DNA from: Candidatus Uhrbacteria bacterium
GTDB taxonomy: Bacteria; Patescibacteriota; Patescibacteriia; 2-12-FULL-60-25
Assembly: GCA_903893445.1 (NCBI GenBank)
Contig: CAITMG010000039.1
Coordinates: 1-41,899, forward strand
Direction of reading: 5' to 3'
DNA length: 41,899 nucleotides
Shown here one piece after another: positions 1-8,866 of the stretch. The position numbers and the translations under genes are program-made. The notes beneath the pieces were generated by a model. That model did no database searches. It was not told the origin of the DNA and saw only the letters and a list, made by a program, of their open reading frames with translations. Numbering within the stretch: position 1 is the stretch's first letter; each line of letters starts with the position of its first letter.

Positions 1-229
1 CTCTCGATGCACACCTTGCATCAGAGACTCGACACGACGTGATTTCCTTTCGGAAGTCGCATCATGACGAGTATTGACAAAATGGTCTGAATGTGATAGC
101 TTTACCTGTCCACATGGGAAGATTTTCTCGAAAGTCTTTCAATGCGGCCTGGTAACCAATTCGGGTTATCGGTCCCTCGTGCTACGGAGTCGTAACGCGA
201 GGGGTGGCCCTCGCACTTTGGAGGAAATC

Positions 230-1165
230 ATGAACAAGTTCGTCGCCCTCGCTTCGGTCTTCGCGCTCGTCGGCATCATCAACGTCGTCGGCTGCGGCGA
301 TCCGAACACGGACGGCATGTGCCCGGCCAACTGCCCCAGCAACGATGCGGGGACGGACACGGCTCCGGTGTGCACCGAAACCGTGAAGGGCCTCTCGTGC
401 GCGCAGCTCGGCGTCGGCAACCTCGCGACGACGTGCAACGGCACGAAGTCGTTCGTCTGCTGCCAGCAGGCGAGCGGGACGCTCGAGTTCCAGGACGGCA
501 CCTCGTGCAGCTCCGCTCCGGCGGACACGGGCGCGCCGACCTGCAACGTCACGGCCGGTCAGGCCTGCTCGAACCTCGGGCTCGCGACGTGCAACAACAC
601 GTTCGTGTGCTGCGCCAACGGTTCGGGTGCGGTCCAGTGGACGTCGGGCAGCAGCTGCTCGGCGACCCCGCCGGTCGACAGCGGCACGACGCCTCCGGTC
701 GACAGTGGCTCCCCGGCGTCCGATCCGCTGCCCTCGGGCGGTTCGAGCGGCGCGGCCACGGTCACGATCTCGGGAACGGTTCCGATGGTCGACGGCAAGG
801 CGGCGGATCGCATCTACGTCCAGGGCGGTCAGACCACCCACGACGACATGCGGCCCGATCCGGCAGCGCAGTGGAAGCCCGGTTCCGCATGGTCGGCCTT
901 CGGGACGAACAACGACGGGCACTGCGACGTCAAGAACGGCACCACGTTCTCGTGCACGGTGAGCAAGGAAGCGGGGTACGACCTGCGCTTCCAGATCTAC
1001 GTGCAGCGCGGCGTGTCGACGTACTACCTCTGCAACACGACGCCCGTGACGTTCGACCCCGGGAAGAGCACCTACACGGTGACCTACAACGGTGGCTCGA
1101 CGCCCATCGCGTACACGTTCAACGGCGCGGATCGCTCGTGGGTCAACTGCGACGTCGGCAGCTGA
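230..1165 (+). CDS. Secreted lipoprotein with two Cys-rich repeats (cassette A)
   Basis: ATG at 230 after GGAGG; MNKFVALASVFALVGIINVVGC lipobox; two six-Cys repeats (CTETVKGLSC..FVCC..C / CNVTAGQACS..FVCC..C); Asp/Ser/Thr/Pro-rich linker. The longer ORF from 74 is a frame extension. Confidence 0.85.
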   Translation: MNKFVALASVFALVGIINVVGCGDPNTDGMCPANCPSNDAGTDTAPVCTETVKGLSCAQLGVGNLATTCNGTKSFVCCQQASGTLEFQDGTSCSSAPADTGAPTCNVTAGQACSNLGLATCNNTFVCCANGSGAVQWTSGSSCSATPPVDSGTTPPVDSGSPASDPLPSGGSSGAATVTISGTVPMVDGKAADRIYVQGGQTTHDDMRPDPAAQWKPGSAWSAFGTNNDGHCDVKNGTTFSCTVSKEAGYDLRFQIYVQRGVSTYYLCNTTPVTFDPGKSTYTVTYNGGSTPIAYTFNGADRSWVNCDVGS

Positions 1166-1268
1166 TCAACGGCTCGTACAACTTCCATCATCCTGCATAA
1201 GGATGTCTCCTCAACCCCCTCCTGCATACGTGCGGTGAGGGGGTTCAGTGTTTTAACGGGCTTTTTTT

Positions 1269-1292
1269 GAGACGCATTGCGTCTCTTTTTTA
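1269..1292 (+). terminator. Intrinsic terminator GAGACGC-ATT-GCGTCTC-TTTTTT
   Basis: Perfect 7-bp stem followed by T-run. Confidence 0.8.
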
Positions 1293-1312
1293 TTGTTGCC
1301 ATACTGCGCGTA

Positions 1313-2287
1313 ATGTCGAATCTTCCTTTTTCCGAAATCATCGGACACGCCACGATCGTGCGACTTTTATCGTCGTCGATTGCGCATCCTGCGCCGGCGT
1401 ATGTTTTTGTCGGCCGATCGCATCTTGGCAAGCGGACCATTGCTAGAGGATTTGTTGATGCGTTATTAGAGAGGTCTCCCTCTTACGAAGAGGGAGCTGA
1501 GGGAGTTAAGATCCATCCAGATTTAATCGTGTTGGCGCCGGAAGAGGGGAAGAAGCTGGTGAGTGTTGAGCAGGTACGTGATTTGCGTGAGCGTGTGTCG
1601 ATGAAACCGATGCTTGCGCCGCGTGTTGTGGTGTTTGTCCCATCGGCAGATCGTTTGAATGAAGCGGGGACAAATGCGTTGTTGAAAGTGTTGGAGGAAC
1701 CACCGGCTGATGCGGTGTTTGTTTTGGTTGCAGAGGATGTTGGGCGTTTGCCAGCAACGGTGTTGAGTCGATCTGTGGTGATGCCGTTTCAACTCGTGGC
1801 AACAACGGATATTGAGCGTGCGTTGATTGATCGAGGCGTCGCGGTAACGGACGCAGTTTCGTTATCCGTATCTGCACACGGATGCCCGGGTTTGGCGATT
1901 GAGCCGCAGGAAGGGGAGCGGATGGGCGCGCGTTTTATCGGGTCGTTTTTTGCAGCGCGAACGCTTGGATCTCGCTTGGCGATGATTGATGATCTGGCGG
2001 CCGCGTGTGAAGCGGAAGAGGACACGCAGCTCGCGTGGCGCGATGTGTTGCTTGATGCGATGTCCGCGATGCATGCATCGTTGAGTGCGATGCCAGCAGA
2101 AGGATCCGTGTTTGGCGTGGCGCTATTGCAGGCGATGCGGATGGTTGGGTCGGCGGTGTCGCCGCGTGTTGCCCTAGATGCGGGTGCGGTGCGGATGTCG
2201 AATGGTCATGCGATCGAAGAGGCGATGCGTTTGCAGCCTGCGCATGTCCCGCGCGTCACGCCGCTATTTTTTAATGAGCTGATTTGA
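1313..2287 (+). CDS. holB: DNA polymerase III delta' subunit-like AAA+ protein
   Basis: MSNLPFSEIIGHATIVRLLSSSI..AYVFVGRSHLGKRTIA..ALLKVLEEPPADAVFVLVAED. Confidence 0.75.
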   Translation: MSNLPFSEIIGHATIVRLLSSSIAHPAPAYVFVGRSHLGKRTIARGFVDALLERSPSYEEGAEGVKIHPDLIVLAPEEGKKLVSVEQVRDLRERVSMKPMLAPRVVVFVPSADRLNEAGTNALLKVLEEPPADAVFVLVAEDVGRLPATVLSRSVVMPFQLVATTDIERALIDRGVAVTDAVSLSVSAHGCPGLAIEPQEGERMGARFIGSFFAARTLGSRLAMIDDLAAACEAEEDTQLAWRDVLLDAMSAMHASLSAMPAEGSVFGVALLQAMRMVGSAVSPRVALDAGAVRMSNGHAIEEAMRLQPAHVPRVTPLFFNELI

Positions 2288-2305
2288 TACAATGCTTTTT
2301 AACGT

Positions 2306-3382
2306 ATGAACACATCGTTTCTCAAACCACTTCTCCTTGCTGGCGTGACGCTAGCGCTGTTTGGTCAGGGGTGCGGGACAACTTCAACAGGGCCAACGGG
2401 ACCGGATATGGGTGTTTGGAAGACCGTTGATGGCGGAGTCACATGGGTGAATAAAAAAGCGTATGTTTCTGGTCCTAAAGTGACCGCAGGAACAGCAAGT
2501 CTTTCCGTTCTCTCCATGGATTTTGATCCGCAAGATCGCACAGCGATTTATCTTGGTACGGCAGAGAACGGTGTTGTCTATTCGTTGGATAGCGGCGAAT
2601 CATGGCAACAGTCCAAATCGCTTGGGAGCGGCAAGGTGAACGATGTGGCCGTTGATCCAAAAGAAAAGTGTACGGTGTATGCGGTGAGTGGTAACAAGAT
2701 TTATAAGACGGTGACGTGTGGTCGCGACTGGAATCAAGTCTTTTACAATCCGCGAACCGATACCGCATTTACGCAAGTTGCGATTGATTGGTACAACCCG
2801 TTAACGATTTATGCGGGGACGAGCGACGGAGATATCTATCGATCCATTGATTCCGGTGTGTCATGGCAGACGTCGCAGCGCATCGATGGAAACGGCATTA
2901 CAAGTCTCGTCGTTGATCCACATGATTCCCGCATCGTGTATGCAGGGACGCAGAGTCAGGGGATTGCAAAGACAACGGACGGTGGTGCAACATGGACGCA
3001 GATCAAAAAAGAATTTGGAGATCAGTATGCTGACGGTGTCCGCGTGTTGCAGGTTGTGCCGGATCCAGTGACCGCAAACGTGATCTATGATGTTTCGCGC
3101 TATGGATTGCTCAAGTCTACGGATGGCGGCGCGACATGGACGGGTCTACAGCTCACAAGTCCGCCAGGAACGATCAAGATCAACGCCTTGGCCATTGATC
3201 CAAAAAATAATCAGCACATGATTTTTACGGGCGTTTCAACCCTGCAAACGACCATTGATGGAGGCAAGACGTGGACGCCAAAGAAGTTGCCAACCACGCA
3301 AACAGGCGCAAAATTGCTCTTCGATCCGATTGAGCCAAATACGATCTATCTGGGTGTGATCCCAGCGCCATCAAAGAATTAA
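2306..3382 (+). CDS. Lipoprotein with BNR/Asp-box (YCF48/sortilin-like) beta-propeller repeats
   Basis: Lipobox FGQGC; repeated S.DGG.TW motifs. Confidence 0.75.
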   Translation: MNTSFLKPLLLAGVTLALFGQGCGTTSTGPTGPDMGVWKTVDGGVTWVNKKAYVSGPKVTAGTASLSVLSMDFDPQDRTAIYLGTAENGVVYSLDSGESWQQSKSLGSGKVNDVAVDPKEKCTVYAVSGNKIYKTVTCGRDWNQVFYNPRTDTAFTQVAIDWYNPLTIYAGTSDGDIYRSIDSGVSWQTSQRIDGNGITSLVVDPHDSRIVYAGTQSQGIAKTTDGGATWTQIKKEFGDQYADGVRVLQVVPDPVTANVIYDVSRYGLLKSTDGGATWTGLQLTSPPGTIKINALAIDPKNNQHMIFTGVSTLQTTIDGGKTWTPKKLPTTQTGAKLLFDPIEPNTIYLGVIPAPSKN

Positions 3383-3392
3383 TCAACACAAG

Positions 3393-3417
3393 CTCCCCTT
3401 TATTTGAAGGGGAGTTT
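3393..3417 (+). terminator. Intrinsic terminator
   Basis: CTCCCCTT / AAGGGGAG stem. Confidence 0.6.
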
Positions 3418-3489
3418 GCTATTTACGGGGTTCTTGGACGGTTTGACTGAACCGTCAAAAAATGGAACACTAACCCCACAACTTTACGT

Positions 3490-4044
3490 ATGCCAAACCC
3501 TATTGATCTTGCAAAACCGGATTTCGAAAATGTCATCGAACACTTCGAAAAAGAACTGAAAAACATTCGCAGCGGTCGGGCAAACGCGGCCATGGTTGAA
3601 CATGTCAAAGTCGAAGCGTACGGATCCACGATGGATGTGAAAAGCGTTGCATCGATTTCGATTCCAGACGCAAAGACGATTCAGATCGAACCGTGGGACA
3701 AGGGCGTCACAAAGGATTTGGAAAAAGCATTGATTGCCGCAAACTTGGGAATGTCACCGTCTGTGACGGGCACGACGATTCGTTTGAACATGCCACCGAT
3801 GACGGAAGAAAATCGTCGCGATCAGGTGAAGATCGTTCATCAACGTGGTGAAACAGCTCGCATCAGCATCCGTAGCGTGCGCGAACAGGTTCGTGAACAA
3901 ATTTTGAAACAAGAAAAAGATAAAATCATCGGCGAAGACGAGCGTTTTCGTTTGATGGATGTGTTGGAAAAAGAAGTTTCGGATTTTAACAAAAAAGTGG
4001 ATGAGCTGGTGAAGGAAAAAGAAGAGGAAGTGATGACGATCTAA
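3490..4044 (+). CDS. frr: Ribosome recycling factor
   Basis: 184 aa; IRSGRANAAMVEHVKVEAYGS, full-length RRF-like. Confidence 0.95.
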   Translation: MPNPIDLAKPDFENVIEHFEKELKNIRSGRANAAMVEHVKVEAYGSTMDVKSVASISIPDAKTIQIEPWDKGVTKDLEKALIAANLGMSPSVTGTTIRLNMPPMTEENRRDQVKIVHQRGETARISIRSVREQVREQILKQEKDKIIGEDERFRLMDVLEKEVSDFNKKVDELVKEKEEEVMTI

Positions 4045-4048
4045 GCAT

Positions 4049-5431
4049 ATGGCGATTTCTCCTGAACAAAAAATGGATCTGCTCGTGTCGCTGTGCAAGC
4101 GACGCGGCTTTGTTTATCCGGATTCTGAGATCTACGGTGGATTCGCAAATGCGTTTGATTACGGTCCGTATGGTGTGGAATTAAAAAACAACATTCGTGA
4201 TGAATGGTGGAATCGATTTGTGAAACTGCGCGATGATGTCGTGGGTTTGGATGCGCCAATTATTCAGAATCCAAAAATGTGGGATGCGTCTGGTCATACA
4301 CAAAATTTTTCTGATCCATTGGTTGATTGTAAAAAATGTAAAAGCCGTTTTCGCGCGGATCATTTGCTCGAAGCGAAACAGGCCGAGCCGGGCTACGACA
4401 AAGAAAAGCCGGTGGAGATGAAAGATATTCGTTGTCCAAAATGTAACGGTGAACTCACGGACGTTCGTCAGTTCAACATGATGTTTAAGACGGCTGTGGG
4501 TGTGACAGACGATGCATCAAGTGTCGCGTATCTTCGACCAGAGACGGCTGGTGGCATGTTTGTGGCGTGGAAAAATATTCGTGACTCGGTGCGCAAGCGT
4601 TTGCCATTTGGTGTTGCGCAGGTCGGAAAAGCATTTCGCAACGAAATCACGCCAGGGAATTTTATTTTCCGCACGCGTGAGTTTGAGCAAATGGAAATCG
4701 AAGTATTTTGTCAGCCACATCTTGCGCCGGAAGTCTTTGAACAGTGGCTCGCTGAGATGAAGTCGTGGGTGTTTGATGTGCTCAAACTTTCACCAAAGAA
4801 TGTCGTGTTCCATGAGATCTCTGCAGAAGAGCGCGCGTTTTATTCTCAGCGTACCGTGGATATTGAATATGCGTATCCATTTGGCGTGAAAGAATTGTAT
4901 GGCATTGCCAATCGCACGGATTACGACTTGTCGCGTCATGCGGAATTTTCAAAAGAAGATTTGCGTTGGCTAGATCCAGAGACGAATGAAAAAGTGTTGC
5001 CATACGTTGTTGAACCAACCTGGGGTTTGACTCGTAGTGTGTTAGCGGTGCTCTGCGAACATTTAGATATCGACGAAGCTGACACGGCTGATGGCGCAGA
5101 TAAAGAACCACGAATGGTTTTGCGTTTGCCGCCACGTTTGGCGCCGGTCAAAGCCGCGGTGTTCCCATTGCAGAAGAAAGATGAGATGGCATCGCTCGCA
5201 AAAGAACTTGTTGCGGCGTTGCGCGCAAAGGGGATTGTGACGGAATATGACGAAAGTGCGTCCATTGGAAAGCGCTATCGCCGTCAGGATGAAATTGGGA
5301 CGCCATGGTGCTTTACCGTTGATTTTGATTCGGTGAATGACAAAACCGTGACGGTGCGTGATCGTGATGCCATGACGCAGGAGCGTCTTGCGATTGCAGA
5401 TGTGCCAGCTTGGGTTGCTGAGAGATTGTGA
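4049..5431 (+). CDS. glyQS: Glycine--tRNA ligase (class II, single-chain)
   Basis: GFVYPDSEIYGGFANAFDYGPYGVELKNNI; CxxC zinc motifs; RPETAGGMFVAWKN. Confidence 0.95.
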   Translation: MAISPEQKMDLLVSLCKRRGFVYPDSEIYGGFANAFDYGPYGVELKNNIRDEWWNRFVKLRDDVVGLDAPIIQNPKMWDASGHTQNFSDPLVDCKKCKSRFRADHLLEAKQAEPGYDKEKPVEMKDIRCPKCNGELTDVRQFNMMFKTAVGVTDDASSVAYLRPETAGGMFVAWKNIRDSVRKRLPFGVAQVGKAFRNEITPGNFIFRTREFEQMEIEVFCQPHLAPEVFEQWLAEMKSWVFDVLKLSPKNVVFHEISAEERAFYSQRTVDIEYAYPFGVKELYGIANRTDYDLSRHAEFSKEDLRWLDPETNEKVLPYVVEPTWGLTRSVLAVLCEHLDIDEADTADGADKEPRMVLRLPPRLAPVKAAVFPLQKKDEMASLAKELVAALRAKGIVTEYDESASIGKRYRRQDEIGTPWCFTVDFDSVNDKTVTVRDRDAMTQERLAIADVPAWVAERL

Positions 5432-5438
5432 TCATAAG

Positions 5439-5490
5439 ATAAGGCAGTAGGCGGTAGGCAGTAGCTACGGCCTACCGCCTACTGCCTTAT
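5439..5490. repeat. Inverted heptamer (GGCRGTA)3-GC-(TACNGCC)3 palindrome
   Basis: ATAAGGCAGTAGGCGGTAGG / CCTACCGCCTACTGCCTTAT, perfect 20-bp arms with 12-nt loop. Confidence 0.9.
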
Positions 5491-5501
5491 AAAATACAGC
5501 C

Positions 5502-6776
5502 ATGAAACCAACACCAAAAAAACTTTCCAATGGGTTGCCGGTTTTACTTGTTCCGCAAAAAGGTGCGACGTCCATGACGTTATTGGTGTTGTGTCGCGTT
5601 GGATCGCGATATGAGACGCAGGATATTAATGGCGTCTCGCATTTTATCGAGCATTTGATGTTTAAGGGGACAAAGAAACGTCCAAATACACAAATCATTT
5701 CGCGTGAACTTGATCGGTACGGTGCGGAATATAACGCGTACACGGATAAAGACGTCACCGCGTATTACATCAAGATGGATGCGGCGCAAACGCCTCTTGC
5801 CGTGGACATGCTGCACGATATGCTCTTTAACTCCAAATACGATTCCAAAGAAATTGATCGTGAACGCGGCGTGATCGTGGAGGAGATCAACATGTACGAA
5901 GACAATCCGCGGATGCACATTGATGACATTTTGGAGGAAGTATTATTTCCTAATTCGACGCTGGGATGGAATATCGCCGGTCCTCGTGAGGTCATCAAGT
6001 CTGTGCCGCGCGAAAAAATCTTGGCCTATCGCGATGCGTATTATGTGCCAGAGCGTATGACGGTTGTGGTAGCAGGGAAGATTGAATCAGGCGTGATGGA
6101 GCTGTTGAATAAAACGTTTGGATCGGTGAAGCGTCCATCTGGGAAAGACCTTCCGTTCACCGTTTTTACGCCACCGGAAAAATTATCGGATGCCATTGCG
6201 TATCAGGAAAAGAAGACCGAACAGGTTCAATTGGGCATGGCGTTTCATGGATTGCCGATCGGTCATCCGGATCTCGCCGCCGCGTCGCTCCTTGCAACGA
6301 TTCTTGGTGGCACGATGTCATCGCGATTGTTTATTCAAATCCGCGAACGCCTTGGTCTGTGCTACAGCGTCGGATCATCGCATCAAGCGCGTGAAGATAT
6401 CGGGATGTTTAGCGTGATGTCTGGCTTGGATAAGTCACGTGTGAAGGAAGCGGTGACAGCGATCACGGCAGAATTGAAAAAGACGATCAAGACGCCTGTT
6501 ACGGCAGAGGAATTACGCCGCGCAAAAGATCATATCCGCGGACGAACGATGCTCGCGTTTGAAGATTCGGCCACGCAGGCAGAGTGGTATGGCAAGCAGT
6601 GGTTATTTCAGAAAAAAGTGGAAACACCGGAAGAGCGGATGAAGCGATACGAAAAGGTGACGGCCGCACAGATTAAAAACGTGGCAAAGCAGATTTTTCG
6701 ACCGGAAAAGATGGCTTTGGCCGCGATTGGGCCGTTTGGGAAAAAGGAGCATGTTGAATCTCTCATGATGTGGTAA
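5502..6776 (+). CDS. M16 family zinc peptidase (processing-peptidase-like)
   Basis: HFIEH (HxxEH) motif; VIVEEINMYEDNP; LGGTMSSRLFIQIRERLGLCYSV. Confidence 0.9.
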   Translation: MKPTPKKLSNGLPVLLVPQKGATSMTLLVLCRVGSRYETQDINGVSHFIEHLMFKGTKKRPNTQIISRELDRYGAEYNAYTDKDVTAYYIKMDAAQTPLAVDMLHDMLFNSKYDSKEIDRERGVIVEEINMYEDNPRMHIDDILEEVLFPNSTLGWNIAGPREVIKSVPREKILAYRDAYYVPERMTVVVAGKIESGVMELLNKTFGSVKRPSGKDLPFTVFTPPEKLSDAIAYQEKKTEQVQLGMAFHGLPIGHPDLAAASLLATILGGTMSSRLFIQIRERLGLCYSVGSSHQAREDIGMFSVMSGLDKSRVKEAVTAITAELKKTIKTPVTAEELRRAKDHIRGRTMLAFEDSATQAEWYGKQWLFQKKVETPEERMKRYEKVTAAQIKNVAKQIFRPEKMALAAIGPFGKKEHVESLMMW

Positions 6777-6790
6777 GGTAAGCCCCCTCT

Positions 6791-7546
6791 ATGAAAAAGC
6801 TGTTGATCGCCAATTGGAAAATGCATTATGGTCCCATTAAAGCTGGGGCTTGGATTCGGGCGTTTCGTCGCGAACGGTTGCCAAAGGATGTGGATATCGC
6901 GGTTGCGGTGCCATTTGTCTCATTAGCCGCGGCGCGTGCGTCATTAGGACGTGCGTCGATCCCGGCACTTGCGGCACAGAATGTCTTTTGGGCCGAAGAA
7001 GGCGCGTTTACGGGTGAAATTAGCCCAAGCATGTTAAAGGAATTTGGAACGGAATATTGCCTTGTTGGACACAGCGAACGTCGTGCGCATTTGGGTGAAA
7101 CGGATGAAATGGTGCAAAAAAAGGCTGCCGCATTGCAAAAAGCGGGGATTATCCCGGTGATTTGCGTCGGTGAAACAGAGGCTCAGCGCAAGCGCGGTGA
7201 AGCAAATAAGGTCGTGCGAGCACAGGTTCAGGCCGCGATTACGGATTTGAAAATGGACGGCAAGGTGCCGGTGGCGATTGCCTATGAGCCCGTTTGGGCG
7301 ATTGGGAGTGGCAAACCGTGTACTGCGCAAGAAGCCAAGCAAATGCACGAAGTGATTCGTGTCGTGTTGCAGAAAAAGCTTGGAGCCGGAGCCGACGAGA
7401 TTCGTATTATTTACGGTGGATCTGTTGACTTACGCAACGTTTCGGAGTATGTAACCACCACGGGAATTGATGGCTGCCTCGTTGGTGGCGCATCGCTTGA
7501 TCCGCGCAATTTTGGACTGTTGTGTCGCGCGGCAAACCCGGCGTAA
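6791..7546 (+). CDS. tpiA: Triosephosphate isomerase
   Basis: IANWKMHYGP; VGHSERR; AYEPVWAIGSG; IYGGSV. Confidence 0.97.
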   Translation: MKKLLIANWKMHYGPIKAGAWIRAFRRERLPKDVDIAVAVPFVSLAAARASLGRASIPALAAQNVFWAEEGAFTGEISPSMLKEFGTEYCLVGHSERRAHLGETDEMVQKKAAALQKAGIIPVICVGETEAQRKRGEANKVVRAQVQAAITDLKMDGKVPVAIAYEPVWAIGSGKPCTAQEAKQMHEVIRVVLQKKLGAGADEIRIIYGGSVDLRNVSEYVTTTGIDGCLVGGASLDPRNFGLLCRAANPA

Positions 7547-7562
7547 TGCTGACAAGTAGCTT

Positions 7563-7606
7563 GTAGGCAGTAGGCGGTAGCACGCTACAGCCTACTGCCT
7601 ACGGCC
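7563..7606. repeat. Second inverted heptamer palindrome (GGCAGTA GGCGGTA .. TACAGCC TACTGCC TACGGCC)
   Basis: GTAGGCAGTAGG / CCTACTGCCTAC perfect arms; shares GGCAGTAGGCGGTAG with 5439-5490. Confidence 0.85.
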
Positions 7607-7607
7607 T

Positions 7608-8492
7608 ATGTTACTCATCATCTTGTTATCCATCACAGCACTCTCCGTCATTGTCATGGCGGTGCTTGTGTTACGTCATTGGAAGGAGATTCGATTGCTC
7701 AATCCGGATTCGATCAAGGAAGAGCGCGAGCGCCAAAAGCGCGATGAGTTGCTTCAACAGCGTTTTGTTCGGATGACGAAGGAAAAAGTTGGACCATTCA
7801 AGGCGATCATCCTTCGTGCAACAACGGACGTGAAAAAGTTTTATCACGCCGTGTATTTGAAATATGTGCGTTTGGAAAAGTTTTATTCGCAGGCCAAATC
7901 ACCGTTTGCCTCTGTTGCGCCGTCGGTGAAAGATCGCATCAAGTTGTTGCTTGATGAAGCGCGATCGTTGGCTCGTGATTTGAAATGGGCAGATGCGGAG
8001 CGTCGATATCTGGAAGTTCTTGGCACAGATCAACGCAATGTTGATGCGTATAAAGGTCTGGGCATGATTTATCTCAAACAAAAATTATATCCGCAGGCAC
8101 GTGAAACATTTGAATATCTCGTGAAGTCGAAAAAAGCAGATGACATTGCCTTTGCGGCGTTAGCGGAAATTGAAGAAGCCGAGGGGAATGTGTCGGCCGC
8201 CGAGACGATGCGACGGAGTGCGATTGAGGTTCGTCCGCGTCTCGCGAATCGTCACGCGGACTTGGCGGAATTTTATATCGCGCATGATCAGGTGGCTCGA
8301 GCGTGGCCCTATGCCAAGCGTGCGAATGAGTTGGATCCAAAGTCGGCAAAGTATCTTGAACTTTCTGTGGAAGTTGCTATACTCCTCGGCGATCGGAATG
8401 AAGCAAAACGCCGCTATGATAAGCTGCGTTTGCTCTCGGAAGATCAGCCAAAATTGCAATCACTGAAAGATCGGATTGAGGCCATTGCGTAG
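7608..8492 (+). CDS. Membrane-anchored TPR protein
   Basis: N-terminal TM helix; TPR-like helices (WADAERRYLEVLGTDQRNVDAYKGLGMIYLKQKLYPQARETF). Confidence 0.8.
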   Translation: MLLIILLSITALSVIVMAVLVLRHWKEIRLLNPDSIKEERERQKRDELLQQRFVRMTKEKVGPFKAIILRATTDVKKFYHAVYLKYVRLEKFYSQAKSPFASVAPSVKDRIKLLLDEARSLARDLKWADAERRYLEVLGTDQRNVDAYKGLGMIYLKQKLYPQARETFEYLVKSKKADDIAFAALAEIEEAEGNVSAAETMRRSAIEVRPRLANRHADLAEFYIAHDQVARAWPYAKRANELDPKSAKYLELSVEVAILLGDRNEAKRRYDKLRLLSEDQPKLQSLKDRIEAIA

Positions 8493-8578
8493 ATAGTTGT
8501 CATCTCTCAGCCCGTCTGATACAACTCCGTCACGAACGACGCGTCAACGCAAATTATCTTCACAGATAAAATGCCGTT

Positions 8579-8604
8579 GGCCTGGCGCTCGCGAGCGCCA
8601 GGCC
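8579..8604. repeat. 26-bp perfect palindrome overlapping the 5' end of tRNA-Thr
   Basis: GGCCTGGCGCTCG/CGAGCGCCAGGCC. Confidence 0.9.
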
Positions 8605-8677
8605 GTTGTAGCTCAGTTGGTAGAGCATTTCCATGGTAAGGAAAAGGTCACCGGTTCAAATCCGGTCAACGGCTCCA
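8602..8677 (+). tRNA. tRNA-Thr (anticodon GGT), CCA encoded
   Basis: GCCGTTG/CAACGGC acceptor; GCTC..GAGC D stem; TTTCC-ATGGTAA-GGAAA anticodon arm; ACCGG-TTCAAAT-CCGGT. Confidence 0.93.
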
Positions 8678-8678
8678 T

Positions 8679-8765
8679 GGGCAGGTACTGAAGCGGTCAA
8701 ACAGGACAGACTGTAAATCTGGTGGCCTTGCGCCTTCGAAGGTTCGAATCCTTCCCTGCCCACCA
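8679..8765 (+). tRNA. tRNA-Tyr (anticodon GTA), long variable arm, CCA encoded
   Basis: GGGCAGG/CCTGCCC acceptor; CAGACTGTAAATCTG; GGTTCGAATCC. Confidence 0.95.
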
Positions 8766-8795
8766 AAAACACAGCTCCAAAAGAGCTGTGTTTTT
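8766..8795 (+). terminator. Terminator starting immediately after tRNA-Tyr CCA
   Basis: AAAACACAGCTC-CAAAA-GAGCTGTGTTTTT. Confidence 0.9.
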
Positions 8796-8866
8796 ATTTG
8801 CGTACTTCAGCGGTCCTTGCTACAACGCATTTGTCCTGCGAAACCCGAATTGAAAGGAGGTGAGGC

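Noticed and set aside
182-922. 246-aa minus-strand ORF and other long overlapping ORFs in cassette A (e.g. 319-1200 +)
   Set aside because: Arg/Ala-rich translations typical of shadow frames in C-biased coding DNA; the + frame has lipobox, SD and Cys repeats.
5439-7606. Heptamer arrays as a CRISPR
   Set aside because: Two isolated palindromes 2 kb apart, no regular spacers, no cas genes.
8497-8691. 64-aa ORF across tRNA-Thr(GGT)
   Set aside because: Contains the translated tRNA (VVAQLVEHFHGKEKVTGSNPVNGS), a classic artefact.
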